In this document: in pieces, positions 10,893 to 17,851 of the stretch | How positions within the stretch are numbered: the first letter of the stretch is position 1 | Layout of the letters: every line of letters begins with the position of its first letter | Source of the DNA: Mobilicoccus pelagius NBRC 104925 | Lineage (GTDB): Bacteria; Actinomycetota; Actinomycetes; Actinomycetales; Dermatophilaceae | Direction of reading: 5' to 3' | DNA: 64,000 nt | Assembly (NCBI RefSeq): GCF_000247995.1 | Contig: NZ_BAFE01000061.1 | Coordinates: 1 to 64,000, forward strand | Made by a program: the position numbers and the translations under genes | The notes under the pieces: model-generated | Told to the model about the DNA's origin: nothing | The model's input: the letters and a program-made list of their open reading frames with translations, nothing else | Database searches by the model: none

Positions 10893-11144
10893 GTGCCTTC
10901 CAGCAAGATGCCGAAGAAGTCCACCGACGGCGCGACGACCGTCCCCGTCGACGTGGGCCCGAAGCCCAACCCGTCCTGGTACGTGCCGGTGATGGTCGGG
11001 CTCATGGTGCTCGGACTGTTGTGGATCGTCGTGTTCTACCTCACCGCCGGCACGTTCCCGGTGCAACCCTGGGGGAACTGGAACCTCGCCGCCGGGTTCG
11101 GACTCATCATCGCGGGCTTCCTCATGACGACGAACTGGCGCTGA
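10893..11144 (+). CDS. crgA: CrgA, septum-site/cell-division membrane protein
   Basis: 83-residue protein with a basic N-terminus and two membrane helices (about 27-50 and 62-80), separated by the loop PWGNWNL; it ends FLMTTNWR, both typical of CrgA. CrgA recruits or stabilises FtsI/PBP and the divisome in Actinobacteria. The start is GTG with AGGAG six to seven bases upstream; Met-6 is an alternative start without such a site. It is transcribed divergently from the DUF881 gene and lies close to the PASTA-kinase operon, the standard actinobacterial neighbourhood. Confidence 0.93.
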   Translation: MPSSKMPKKSTDGATTVPVDVGPKPNPSWYVPVMVGLMVLGLLWIVVFYLTAGTFPVQPWGNWNLAAGFGLIIAGFLMTTNWR

Positions 11145-11202
11145 CCGGAGTTATCCACCGGTCGAACGGTCGCCCTCCCCGTGGGGAGTGGCGGCCGTTC
11201 AC

Positions 11203-11269
11203 ATGTCCGGGGGCTTGTCCCCAGGGTGTCCCCAACATGTCCCCATGGTTATCCACAGGGTTATCCCCA
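11203..11269 (+). repeat. phased array of six DnaA-box-like 9-mers
   Basis: Six 9-mers in the same orientation begin at 11203, 11215, 11226, 11237, 11249 and 11261, so the steps are 12, 11, 11, 12 and 12 bp, about one helical turn each. They are ATGTCCGGG, TTGTCCCCA, GTGTCCCCA, ATGTCCCCA, TTATCCACA and TTATCCCCA. The fifth equals the classical DnaA box; a further TTATCCACC lies at 11151. The array fills the gap between the convergent crgA and rhomboid genes. DnaA binding is an inference; another repeat-binding protein is possible. Confidence 0.7.
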
Positions 11270-11332
11270 CTTGGGGATGAATGACAACGGTGTAATCACC
11301 CGGTGTCAGCCTGGTCGATCGGCCACGGGTCG

Positions 11333-12397
11333 TCACCCGACGACGGCCGTCATGGAGAGCACGTAGTGGATCGCCTCGAGGTTGGCGACGTACTTGGCGG
11401 CGGCGAGCGCGAGCAGGACGAGCCCGATCCCCGCGAGGGCGGGCCACGTCCATCGGCGACGTGTCGGCGGAGCGGTCGCGAGGACGACCGCGGCCACGAC
11501 GAGCCCGACGACCGCCCCACCGAGGTGGGCCTGCCAAGCGATGTTGCGGTAGACGAGCGGCAGCGCGGCGTTGATCGCGAGCAGGACGACCATGCCGGTG
11601 ACGGATGCGCCCGACCGGCGGAGGACGAGGAACGCGGCGGTGAAGAGGCCGAACACCGCGCCGGAGGCGCCGACCATCCCCTGGAACCACGCCATGACCG
11701 ACGCCTGGTCGACGGCGTCGAGATGCGGGGCGAGGAGCAGGCAGCCGACCGAGCCGCCGAGGGCGCTGAGCAGGTACAACGCGGTGTAGCGGGCGCGTCC
11801 GAGGGCGGGTTCGAGGAACTGGCCCATCGCGTACAGCGACATCATGTTGAAGAGCAGGTGGGAGATGCTGTCGGGGCTGTGGAGGAACGCGGCGGTGAGG
11901 AACCGCCACGGCTCGACGAACCCCGCGACGGGGGCGAAGTCACCGGCGGTGATGACGCGGGGGTCGAATCGCTGCCAGAGGTAGACGACGACGCAGAGCG
12001 TGGCGATCGTGTACGTGACGACGGGACGCGGCGGCCGCACGGGGACGGCGGCTCCCGCCGGCGAGGACGCGAGGGAGGACGCGCCGGTACCGGCCGTCGT
12101 CTCCCACGCACCGACGTCCCGCCCGCCCTGCCACGGCGGGTTGACCCCGGGTGGCGGCCCGGACGGTCCGGGCGCGCCGGGGGCGTCGACCGGCTCGACG
12201 GCGTCGGTCCCACCGGGGCGGCCCGCGCCGACGCAGTCGACGCAGTCGAAACCGCCGCCGCTCGGGCGTTGGCAGTCGGGGCAGGCCGGTCGTCCACAGC
12301 CCCGGCAGCGCAGGTGACTCACGCGCTCGGGGTGGCGCGGGCACACGGGGGCGTCGGGGTCGGCGGGCCGGGTCGGGTCCACGGGCTTGTCGTCCAC
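11333..12397 (-). CDS. Rhomboid family intramembrane serine protease with N-terminal zinc-ribbon
   Basis: 354 residues. The N-terminus has paired Cys motifs (CPRHPE, CRGCGRPACPDC, CVDCV), a small zinc-ribbon typical of actinobacterial rhomboids. A Pro/Gly-rich linker and six to seven membrane helices follow, with the catalytic Ser in GASGAVFG and the helix-6 His in WQAHLGGA, so it should be an active intramembrane protease. Substrates are unknown. The GTG at 12397 was chosen because it falls just before the zinc-ribbon; a GTG at 12469 would add 24 residues. Homologues often lie between crgA and ppiA, as here. Confidence 0.88.
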   Translation of the reverse strand: MDDKPVDPTRPADPDAPVCPRHPERVSHLRCRGCGRPACPDCQRPSGGGFDCVDCVGAGRPGGTDAVEPVDAPGAPGPSGPPPGVNPPWQGGRDVGAWETTAGTGASSLASSPAGAAVPVRPPRPVVTYTIATLCVVVYLWQRFDPRVITAGDFAPVAGFVEPWRFLTAAFLHSPDSISHLLFNMMSLYAMGQFLEPALGRARYTALYLLSALGGSVGCLLLAPHLDAVDQASVMAWFQGMVGASGAVFGLFTAAFLVLRRSGASVTGMVVLLAINAALPLVYRNIAWQAHLGGAVVGLVVAAVVLATAPPTRRRWTWPALAGIGLVLLALAAAKYVANLEAIHYVLSMTAVVG

Positions 12398-12512
12398 GCC
12401 TCCCAGTGTCGGCGATGAACGGCCCCCACGCCGCAGGCGCGACGCCGGCACGATGCGGCCGCGATGCACGGCCCCCCCGCCGCGGCGTCCGCAGGGACGT
12501 TCGCGGGAACGA

Positions 12513-12550
12513 CGAGGGGCCCGGCCGGATGTGTCCGGCCGGGCCCCTCG
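12513..12550. terminator. strong hairpin downstream of ppiA
   Basis: A perfect 17-bp stem (arms CGAGGGGCCCGGCCGGA and its complement) closes on a TGTG loop 50 bases after the ppiA stop. No T run follows on the minus strand, but the stem is the strongest in this part of the window and separates ppiA from the rhomboid gene. Confidence 0.8.
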
Positions 12551-12600
12551 AGCAGAGGTCGGTTCTTCCTGCCCTCCTGGGAGAGGTCAGGGGTGGGAGG

Positions 12601-13119
12601 TCACTTCTCGACGCTGACCTTCTCGATGACGACGTCCTCGACCGGACGGTCCATGCGGTCGGTGGGGACGGCGGCGATGGCGTCGACGACCTCACGGCTC
12701 GGAGCGTCGGCGACCTCGCCGAAGATCGTGTGCTTGCCCTGCAGGTGCGGCGTCGGCGCGACCGTGATGAAGAACTGCGACCCGTTGGTGCCGCGGCCGC
12801 CGCGCTTGCCGGCGTTCGCCATGGCGAGCAGGTACGGCTTGGAGTAGGTGAGGTCGGGGGAGATCTCGTCGTCGAACATGTAGCCCGGGCCACCGGTGCC
12901 GCGGCCGAGCGGGCAGCCGCCCTGGATCATGAAGCCGGAGATGACGCGGTGGAAGACGAGCCCGTCGTAGAACGGGGTCGGGTCGGTGCGGCCCGCGTCG
13001 TCCTTGTACTCCTTCTCGCCCGTGGCGAGGCCGACGAAGCTCTCGACGGTCTTGGGAGCCTGGTCGGGGAAGAGGGTGATGTTGATGTCGCCCTTGTTCG
13101 TGTGCAGCGTCACGTTCAT
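12601..13119 (-). CDS. ppiA: Cyclophilin-type peptidyl-prolyl cis-trans isomerase
   Basis: 172-residue cytosolic cyclophilin that speeds prolyl isomerisation during protein folding. Catalytic and binding motifs FHRVISGFMIQGG, NGSQFFIT and HTIFGEV are present, and there is no signal peptide, so it is the cytosolic PpiA type. The ATG at 13119 has GAGGA about nine bases upstream. It lies between the rhomboid gene and the CwsA-like gene, the same order as in mycobacteria (crgA, rhomboid-like, ppiA, cwsA). A strong terminator hairpin follows the gene. Confidence 0.95.
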   Translation of the reverse strand: MNVTLHTNKGDINITLFPDQAPKTVESFVGLATGEKEYKDDAGRTDPTPFYDGLVFHRVISGFMIQGGCPLGRGTGGPGYMFDDEISPDLTYSKPYLLAMANAGKRGGRGTNGSQFFITVAPTPHLQGKHTIFGEVADAPSREVVDAIAAVPTDRMDRPVEDVVIEKVSVEK

Positions 13120-13313
13120 GGGGACATCCTCGCAGATCCCGCGCGGACCGCCCGTGCGGCCTGCGGGGACACCGTCCGTACACGTCCGGCCGGCACGGGG
13201 CGTGGGAACGTCCGGGGTGCGCCGTTCGTCCTCTTCTCCCCCCCACGTTGGGCACGAACCGGCGTGACGGGGCAGGATGGGGTACGGACCGGTAGTCACG
13301 CCAAGGAGGATCA

Positions 13314-14045
13314 GTGTTCGAGCGCAAGAAGAAGAAGATCGAGGTTCCCACCATCGAGACGCGCACCGTGACCGTGCCGACGGCGCAGGGCCTGAAGAGC
13401 ATGATCACCCCGGCCGTCACCGCCGCGAAGGAGTACACGCAGGAGGCCGCGCACCAGGCCGGCGAGTACATCGACCAGGTCAAGCCCTACATCGAGCAGG
13501 GCCGTGAGCTCGCCGAGAAGCAGGCCGAGCAGGCCAAGAAGCAGGCCGAGCAGGCGAAGAAGCAGGTGGAGAACCACGACGGTCTCACCGAGTTCCTCGC
13601 CTCCGGCGCCGCTGCCCGCGAGATCGCCTCGCAGCGCACCCGTGACGCCGCCCTCGTCCTCAAGGGCGAGGCGAAGGCCGAGCCGGTGAAGAAGGGTGGC
13701 TTCGCCAAGGTCGTCGTCAACCTCGGTGTCCTCACCGTCGTCGGCGCCCTCGCCGCCGTCGTCGCGCAGAAGCTCCGTCAGCCGAAGGACGACCCGTGGG
13801 CGCGTCCGCTCACCGACCCCTACGTCGCCCCCGCCGCGGGCCGTGACTCCTCCACCGCCGGTGGCACGGGCGTCAAGGTGACCGACGTCAAGGCGACCGG
13901 CACGCCCGCCACGGGCGTCAAGGTCGACGACGCCCCCGCGGGCGACAAGGAGATCCGCCAGGTCTCCGACGTCGACGCCGCCCCCGGCGAGGCCGAGATC
14001 ACCCCCGTCGAGGGCCAGGTGCCCACGACGGACCACAAGAACTGA
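13314..14045 (+). CDS. Membrane protein of unknown function, CwsA-like in position and layout
   Basis: 243 residues, start GTG with a near-perfect AAGGAGGA six bases before. Layout: a very basic N-terminus (ERKKKKIE), a long amphipathic/coiled-coil region (about 20-90) with EQAKKQA repeats, a single membrane helix (about 131-150) and an acidic, Val/Thr/Gly-rich tail. I do not recognise a named family with certainty. In mycobacteria the gene divergent from ppiA is cwsA, a cell-wall/polarity protein that works with CrgA and also has a helical region before one membrane helix; the match here is position and architecture only. The coiled coil may also suggest a YtxH-like stress protein. Confidence 0.75.
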   Translation: MFERKKKKIEVPTIETRTVTVPTAQGLKSMITPAVTAAKEYTQEAAHQAGEYIDQVKPYIEQGRELAEKQAEQAKKQAEQAKKQVENHDGLTEFLASGAAAREIASQRTRDAALVLKGEAKAEPVKKGGFAKVVVNLGVLTVVGALAAVVAQKLRQPKDDPWARPLTDPYVAPAAGRDSSTAGGTGVKVTDVKATGTPATGVKVDDAPAGDKEIRQVSDVDAAPGEAEITPVEGQVPTTDHKN

Positions 14046-14075
14046 GTCCAGCGGAGCCCCGCTCCCCGCGACACG

Positions 14076-14113
14076 ACGGCGGCCCCGTCCTCCTCGGAGG
14101 GCGGGGCCGCCGT
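14076..14113. terminator. bidirectional hairpin between the CwsA-like gene and the GntR gene
   Basis: A 12-bp GC stem (ACGGCGGCCCCG with its complement) encloses a partly self-complementary loop. It lies 30 bases after the CwsA-like stop and 46 bases after the GntR stop, so it can end both convergent transcripts and bounds the catabolic island on the left. Confidence 0.75.
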
Positions 14114-14159
14114 GTGTCCGCGGCTGTCGGCGCCGGTGCGTCGGCGATGAGCAGGCGCG

Positions 14160-14900
14160 TCAGCGTTCGTGGACGGTGATGTCGAAGGCGTACTGGTCGG
14201 CCCGATAGCAGTGGTCGCCGAACTCGACGGCGACGCCGGCGGCGTCGTAGGCGCGACGCGTCATCGTGAGGACGGGGTCCCCCTTGGCGAGGCCGAGGTG
14301 GCGGCGTTCGCGGGCGGTCGCGCCTCGGGCACCGATGGTCTGGTGGGCGACGACGGGGTGGCGCCCCCGGGCGCGGAGGATCGCGTAGAGGCCCCCGCCG
14401 GCGAGCCGCTCGGAGGTGAGGTCCCCGTACTCGGGCGGGAGCCAGTTGCGGAGGATCGCGAGGGGGCCGTTCTCGGCGGAGCGGAGGCGTTCGAGGTAGA
14501 CGAGCGGGGTGTCCGGGGCGAGTCCGAGGGCACCTGCGGCGCGCTCGTCGACGGCGTCGGTGCGCAGCTCGAGGACCTCCGTCGAGGGGGTGCGGCCGCT
14601 GCGGACGAGGTCCTCGTAGAGGCTCGTGAGTTCGTCGCGGCGGTGGACGACCTGGTTGGCCACCGTCGTGCCGATGCCGCGACGGCGGATGAGCAGTCCC
14701 CGGGAGACGAGCTCGGAGATGGCCCGCCGCACCGTGGGCCGGGAGAGCTGGAGCCGTTCGGCGAGGGCGAGCTCGTTCTCGAAGTGGTCCCCGGGCTTGA
14801 GGGTGCCGTCCTCGACCATCCGGGTGAGCTGCTCGGCAAGCTGGTGGTACAGCGGCACGGGGCTCGTGCGGTCGATGACGACGGGCAGTTCCACAGGCAT
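14160..14900 (-). CDS. GntR/HutC-family transcriptional regulator, candidate IolR
   Basis: 246 residues. An N-terminal winged helix-turn-helix (about 14-78) with PLYHQLAEQL and LSRPTVRRAI is followed by a UbiC-type (UTRA) effector domain (about 95-240), so this is the HutC subfamily, which usually binds a small metabolite. It is divergent from iolC, and the shared region contains a TGT-N4-ACA site and a CTGTCAT/ATGACAG inverted repeat. I infer that it represses the inositol regulon and probably itself; GntR-type IolR proteins are known in Corynebacterium and other Actinobacteria. No strong ribosome site is seen before the ATG. Confidence 0.87.
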   Translation of the reverse strand: MPVELPVVIDRTSPVPLYHQLAEQLTRMVEDGTLKPGDHFENELALAERLQLSRPTVRRAISELVSRGLLIRRRGIGTTVANQVVHRRDELTSLYEDLVRSGRTPSTEVLELRTDAVDERAAGALGLAPDTPLVYLERLRSAENGPLAILRNWLPPEYGDLTSERLAGGGLYAILRARGRHPVVAHQTIGARGATARERRHLGLAKGDPVLTMTRRAYDAAGVAVEFGDHCYRADQYAFDITVHER

Positions 14901-14919
14901 GTCAAGAGGTTAACCCAAC

Positions 14920-14943
14920 CTGTCATACAGGTGGGCATGACAG
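14920..14943. promoter_or_regulatory. inverted repeat between the GntR gene and iolC
   Basis: CTGTCAT at 14920-14926 is repeated inverted as ATGACAG at 14937-14943 with a 10-bp spacer. It lies just upstream of the GntR gene and may be its own operator. Binding is inferred from position. Confidence 0.5.
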
Positions 14944-14956
14944 CACCGTGGCAATT

Positions 14957-14990
14957 TGTTCTGACAAACTGTTGACAGCTCGTCTCCGCA
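14957..14990 (+). promoter_or_regulatory. iolC promoter with TGT-N4-ACA operator
   Basis: TGTTCTGACA (14957-14966) is followed after 5 bp by TTGACA (14972-14977), a consensus -35 element. A TACCAG candidate -10 lies 15 bp on, which is a short spacing. The same TGT-N4-ACA-N5-TTGAC arrangement precedes iolT and the transaldolase-iolD operon, so this is a likely regulator site that blocks RNA polymerase. Confidence 0.65.
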
Positions 14991-15037
14991 TGTACCAGGG
15001 TGGGTTCCGTCACCACGGACCCACGCGAAGGAGCGCC

Positions 15038-15988
15038 ATGTCCACCGACCTCGCCGCCATCGGGCGGATCGGCATCGACATCTACCCCCTCCAATCGGGG
15101 GTGGGTCTCGAGGACGTCGAGACGTTCGGCAAGTTCCTCGGCGGGAGCGCGACCAACGTCACCGTCGCCGCTTCCCGACTCGGGCACTCGGCGGCGATCG
15201 TCTCCCGCACCGGGGACGACCCCTTCGGTCGGTTCATCCACCGCGCACTGCGGGACTTCGGGGTCGACGACAGCCACGTCCGCAGCGTCCCCGAGCTGCC
15301 GACCCCGGTGACCTTCTGCGAGATCTTCCCGCCGGACGACTTCCCGCTGTACTTCTACCGCAACCCGACGGCGCCCGACCTCGTCATCCACCCCGAGGAG
15401 ATCCCCGAGGATCTCGTGCGCGACGCCCGCGTCTTCTGGACGACGGTGACCGGCCTCTCGGAGGAGCCGAGCCGTTCCGCCCACCACCGGGCCTGGGAGC
15501 TGCGCGGACGCCGCACCCACACCGTCATCGACCTCGACTACCGGCCGATGTTCTGGGAGACGGAGGAGGAGGCGACCGCCGCGGTCGAGGCGGCACTGCC
15601 GCACTGCACCGTCGCCGTGGGCAACAGGGAGGAGTGCCGCATCGCCGTCGGCGAGGAGGACCCCCAGCGGGCGGCGGACGCCCTCCTCGAACGCGGCATC
15701 GAGATCGCCATCGTCAAGCAGGGCCCCAAGGGTGTGCTCGCGGCCACGGCCGACGAGCGCGTCGAGGTCCCCCCGATCCTCGTCGACGTGGTCAACGGAC
15801 TCGGCGCCGGGGACGCGTTCGGCGGCGCCCTCTGCCACGGTCTCCTCTCCGGCTGGGATCTCCGTCGGATGCTGCGCTTCGCCAACGCCGCGGGCGCCCT
15901 CGTCGCCTCCCGCCTCGAGTGCTCGTCGGCGATGCCGACGGAGGACGAGGTCGAGGAGCTCGTCTCACGGTCGGAGGCACAGTCATGA
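15038..15988 (+). CDS. iolC: 5-dehydro-2-deoxygluconokinase IolC
   Basis: PfkB-family sugar kinase, 316 residues, that phosphorylates 2-deoxy-5-keto-D-gluconate in myo-inositol breakdown. The N-terminus has the substrate motif GRIGIDIYP and GGSATN; the C-terminal PfkB signature NGLGAGDAFGG carries the catalytic Asp. ATG at 15038 is preceded by AAGGAG at good spacing. First gene of iolC-aldolase-iolB-iolA, overlapping the next gene by 4 bases. It lacks the C-terminal aldolase (DUF2090) domain found fused in some bacteria; the following gene may fill that role. Confidence 0.95.
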   Translation: MSTDLAAIGRIGIDIYPLQSGVGLEDVETFGKFLGGSATNVTVAASRLGHSAAIVSRTGDDPFGRFIHRALRDFGVDDSHVRSVPELPTPVTFCEIFPPDDFPLYFYRNPTAPDLVIHPEEIPEDLVRDARVFWTTVTGLSEEPSRSAHHRAWELRGRRTHTVIDLDYRPMFWETEEEATAAVEAALPHCTVAVGNREECRIAVGEEDPQRAADALLERGIEIAIVKQGPKGVLAATADERVEVPPILVDVVNGLGAGDAFGGALCHGLLSGWDLRRMLRFANAAGALVASRLECSSAMPTEDEVEELVSRSEAQS

Positions 15989-16896
15989 GCACCGTGCCCC
16001 CGGCCGTCGACCTGCCGGACCTCGACGTCGCCGCCCTCACGCGACTGCGTCAGACGCACCCCGAGCTCCTCGCCGAGCGGTGGGCGGCGCGTCGTCGCCG
16101 CCACCTCGGCACGAACGACGGCCGGATGCTCCTCGTCGCCGCCGACCACCCCGCCCGGGGCGCCCTCGGCGTCCGCGACGAGCCGATGGCGATGGCCTCG
16201 CGCGGCGACCTGCTGCGGCGGCTCGCGGCCGCGCTCTCCCGCCCCGGCGTGGACGGGGTCCTCGGCACCCCGGACGTCCTCGAGGACCTGCTCCTCCTCG
16301 GCCTCCTCGACGACAAGATCGTCGTCGGGTCGATGAACCGGGGCGGCATCGCGGGCGCCTCGTTCGAACTCGACGATCGGTTCACCGGCTACGACGCCCC
16401 TGCGCTCGCCGCGGCGGGGATCGACGGCGGCAAGATGCTGCTCCGCATCGCTCTCGACGACCCCGCGACTGCCCCGACCATGCAGGCGTGCGCCCACGCC
16501 GTCTCCGACCTCGCCGCCCACCGCCTCATGGCAATGGTCGAACCGTTCCTGTCGGGACACGACCGGCAGGGACGCGTGGGCAACCTCCTCGACACCGAGT
16601 CGGTGATCCACTCCGTCCACGTCGCCGCCGGCCTCGGCACGACGAGCGCCTACACGTGGCTCAAGCTTCCCGTCGTCGACGACATGACGCGCGTGCTCGA
16701 CGCGACGACGCTGCCGACGCTCTTGCTCGGCGGCGACCCCACGGACGCCCCCGACGCCGTGTACGCACGGTGGGGAGAGGCCCTCGCCCACCCCGTCGCC
16801 CGTGGTCTCGTCGTCGGCCGCACCCTCCTCTACCCGCCCGACGGTCGCGTCGCCGACGCGGTCGACGCGGCCGCCGCCCTCGTCCACCACACGTGA
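15985..16896 (+). CDS. (beta/alpha)8-barrel aldolase-like protein of the iol operon
   Basis: 303 residues, coupled to iolC by an ATGA overlap. Barrel-like motifs include LLVAADHPARG near the N-terminus, GSMNRGGIAG, GGKMLLRI with a Lys suited to Schiff-base chemistry, and LKLPVVDDM with a second Lys. Homologues are conserved next to iolC/iolB in Actinobacteria and usually carry only a fold-based name. Because IolJ (2-deoxy-5-keto-gluconate-6-phosphate aldolase) is otherwise missing, I infer that this enzyme cleaves the IolC product to dihydroxyacetone phosphate and malonate semialdehyde. The reaction itself is not shown by the sequence. Confidence 0.82.
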   Translation: MSTVPPAVDLPDLDVAALTRLRQTHPELLAERWAARRRRHLGTNDGRMLLVAADHPARGALGVRDEPMAMASRGDLLRRLAAALSRPGVDGVLGTPDVLEDLLLLGLLDDKIVVGSMNRGGIAGASFELDDRFTGYDAPALAAAGIDGGKMLLRIALDDPATAPTMQACAHAVSDLAAHRLMAMVEPFLSGHDRQGRVGNLLDTESVIHSVHVAAGLGTTSAYTWLKLPVVDDMTRVLDATTLPTLLLGGDPTDAPDAVYARWGEALAHPVARGLVVGRTLLYPPDGRVADAVDAAAALVHHT

Positions 16897-16904
16897 GGAT
16901 TCCC

Positions 16905-17801
16905 ATGACCGACTGGTTCAAGCCCTCCGGCACGACCACCTCCGACGGCTTCGGCGTCGTCGCGATCCGTCCCGGCGGTGAGGAGTGGTCCCACACCGGC
17001 CTCCTCGTCGCCGACCTCGCCGACGGCGAGTCCCGCACGGTGAGCACAGGCGAGTGCGAGTACATCGTCCTGCCCCTCTCGGGCGCGGCTCATGTCACCG
17101 TCACGGCGGGCGCGGAGACCCACGAGTTCGACCTCGCGGGGCGCGCCGACGTCTTCAGCGGCCCGTCCGACCTCGTCTACGTGCCGCGGGACGCGGAGGT
17201 CACCGTCACATCCGCCGGTGGGGGTCGGTACGCGTGGCCGTTCGCGACGGCCCGTCGGGCGTTCCCCGTCGCCCACGTCGCCGCCGCCGACGTGCCCGTC
17301 GAGCTCCGCGGCGCCGGCCAGGCGAGCCGTCAGGTGCAGAACTTCGGCACCCCCGGCACCGTCGAGGCCGATTCGATCATCGCGTGCGAGGTCATCACCC
17401 CCGCCGGCAACTGGAGCTCCTACCCGCCGCACAAGCACGACGAGGAGCGCCCGGGGCAGGAGTCGAGCCTCGAGGAGATCTACTACTTCGAGATGCGCGC
17501 CGAGGACGGCGCGCCCGAAGGCGCCGACCCGATGGGCTACCAGCGGGTCTACGGCACCGACGACCGGCCGATCGACGTCCTCGCCGAGGTCCGCAGCGGC
17601 GACACCGTCCTCGTCCCCCACGGCTGGCACGGGCCCGCGATGGCCCCCACCGGCTACGACATGTACTACCTCAACGTCATGGCCGGGCCGGGCGAGGAGC
17701 GCGTCTGGCTCATCTGCGACGACCCCGCCCACGGCTGGGTGCGCGACGCCTGGGCGAGCCAGGACGTCGACCCCCGCCTCCCGCTCCACGAGAAGCACTG
17801 A
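16905..17801 (+). CDS. iolB: 5-deoxy-glucuronate isomerase IolB
   Basis: 298-residue bicupin that converts 5-deoxy-glucuronate to 2-deoxy-5-keto-gluconate, the IolC substrate. The C-terminal cupin shows the metal/substrate segment YPPHKHDE and EEIYYFEM, and LVPHGWHGP, all typical of IolB (KduI-like fold). It follows the aldolase-like gene by 8 bases and precedes iolA by 50 bases, so these four genes very likely form one transcript. The length is usual for the family. Confidence 0.95.
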   Translation: MTDWFKPSGTTTSDGFGVVAIRPGGEEWSHTGLLVADLADGESRTVSTGECEYIVLPLSGAAHVTVTAGAETHEFDLAGRADVFSGPSDLVYVPRDAEVTVTSAGGGRYAWPFATARRAFPVAHVAAADVPVELRGAGQASRQVQNFGTPGTVEADSIIACEVITPAGNWSSYPPHKHDEERPGQESSLEEIYYFEMRAEDGAPEGADPMGYQRVYGTDDRPIDVLAEVRSGDTVLVPHGWHGPAMAPTGYDMYYLNVMAGPGEERVWLICDDPAHGWVRDAWASQDVDPRLPLHEKH

Positions 17802-17851
17802 CGCGCCGCGCGTCCCCCGACCCCGAGACCCGTCGAACCGAAGGAAGTCCC

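Noticed and set aside
11145-11332. Possible alternative or main oriC beside crgA
   Set aside because: The dense two-orientation box cluster between dnaN and dnaA is the standard origin; the crgA array has one orientation and no origin-type gene context.
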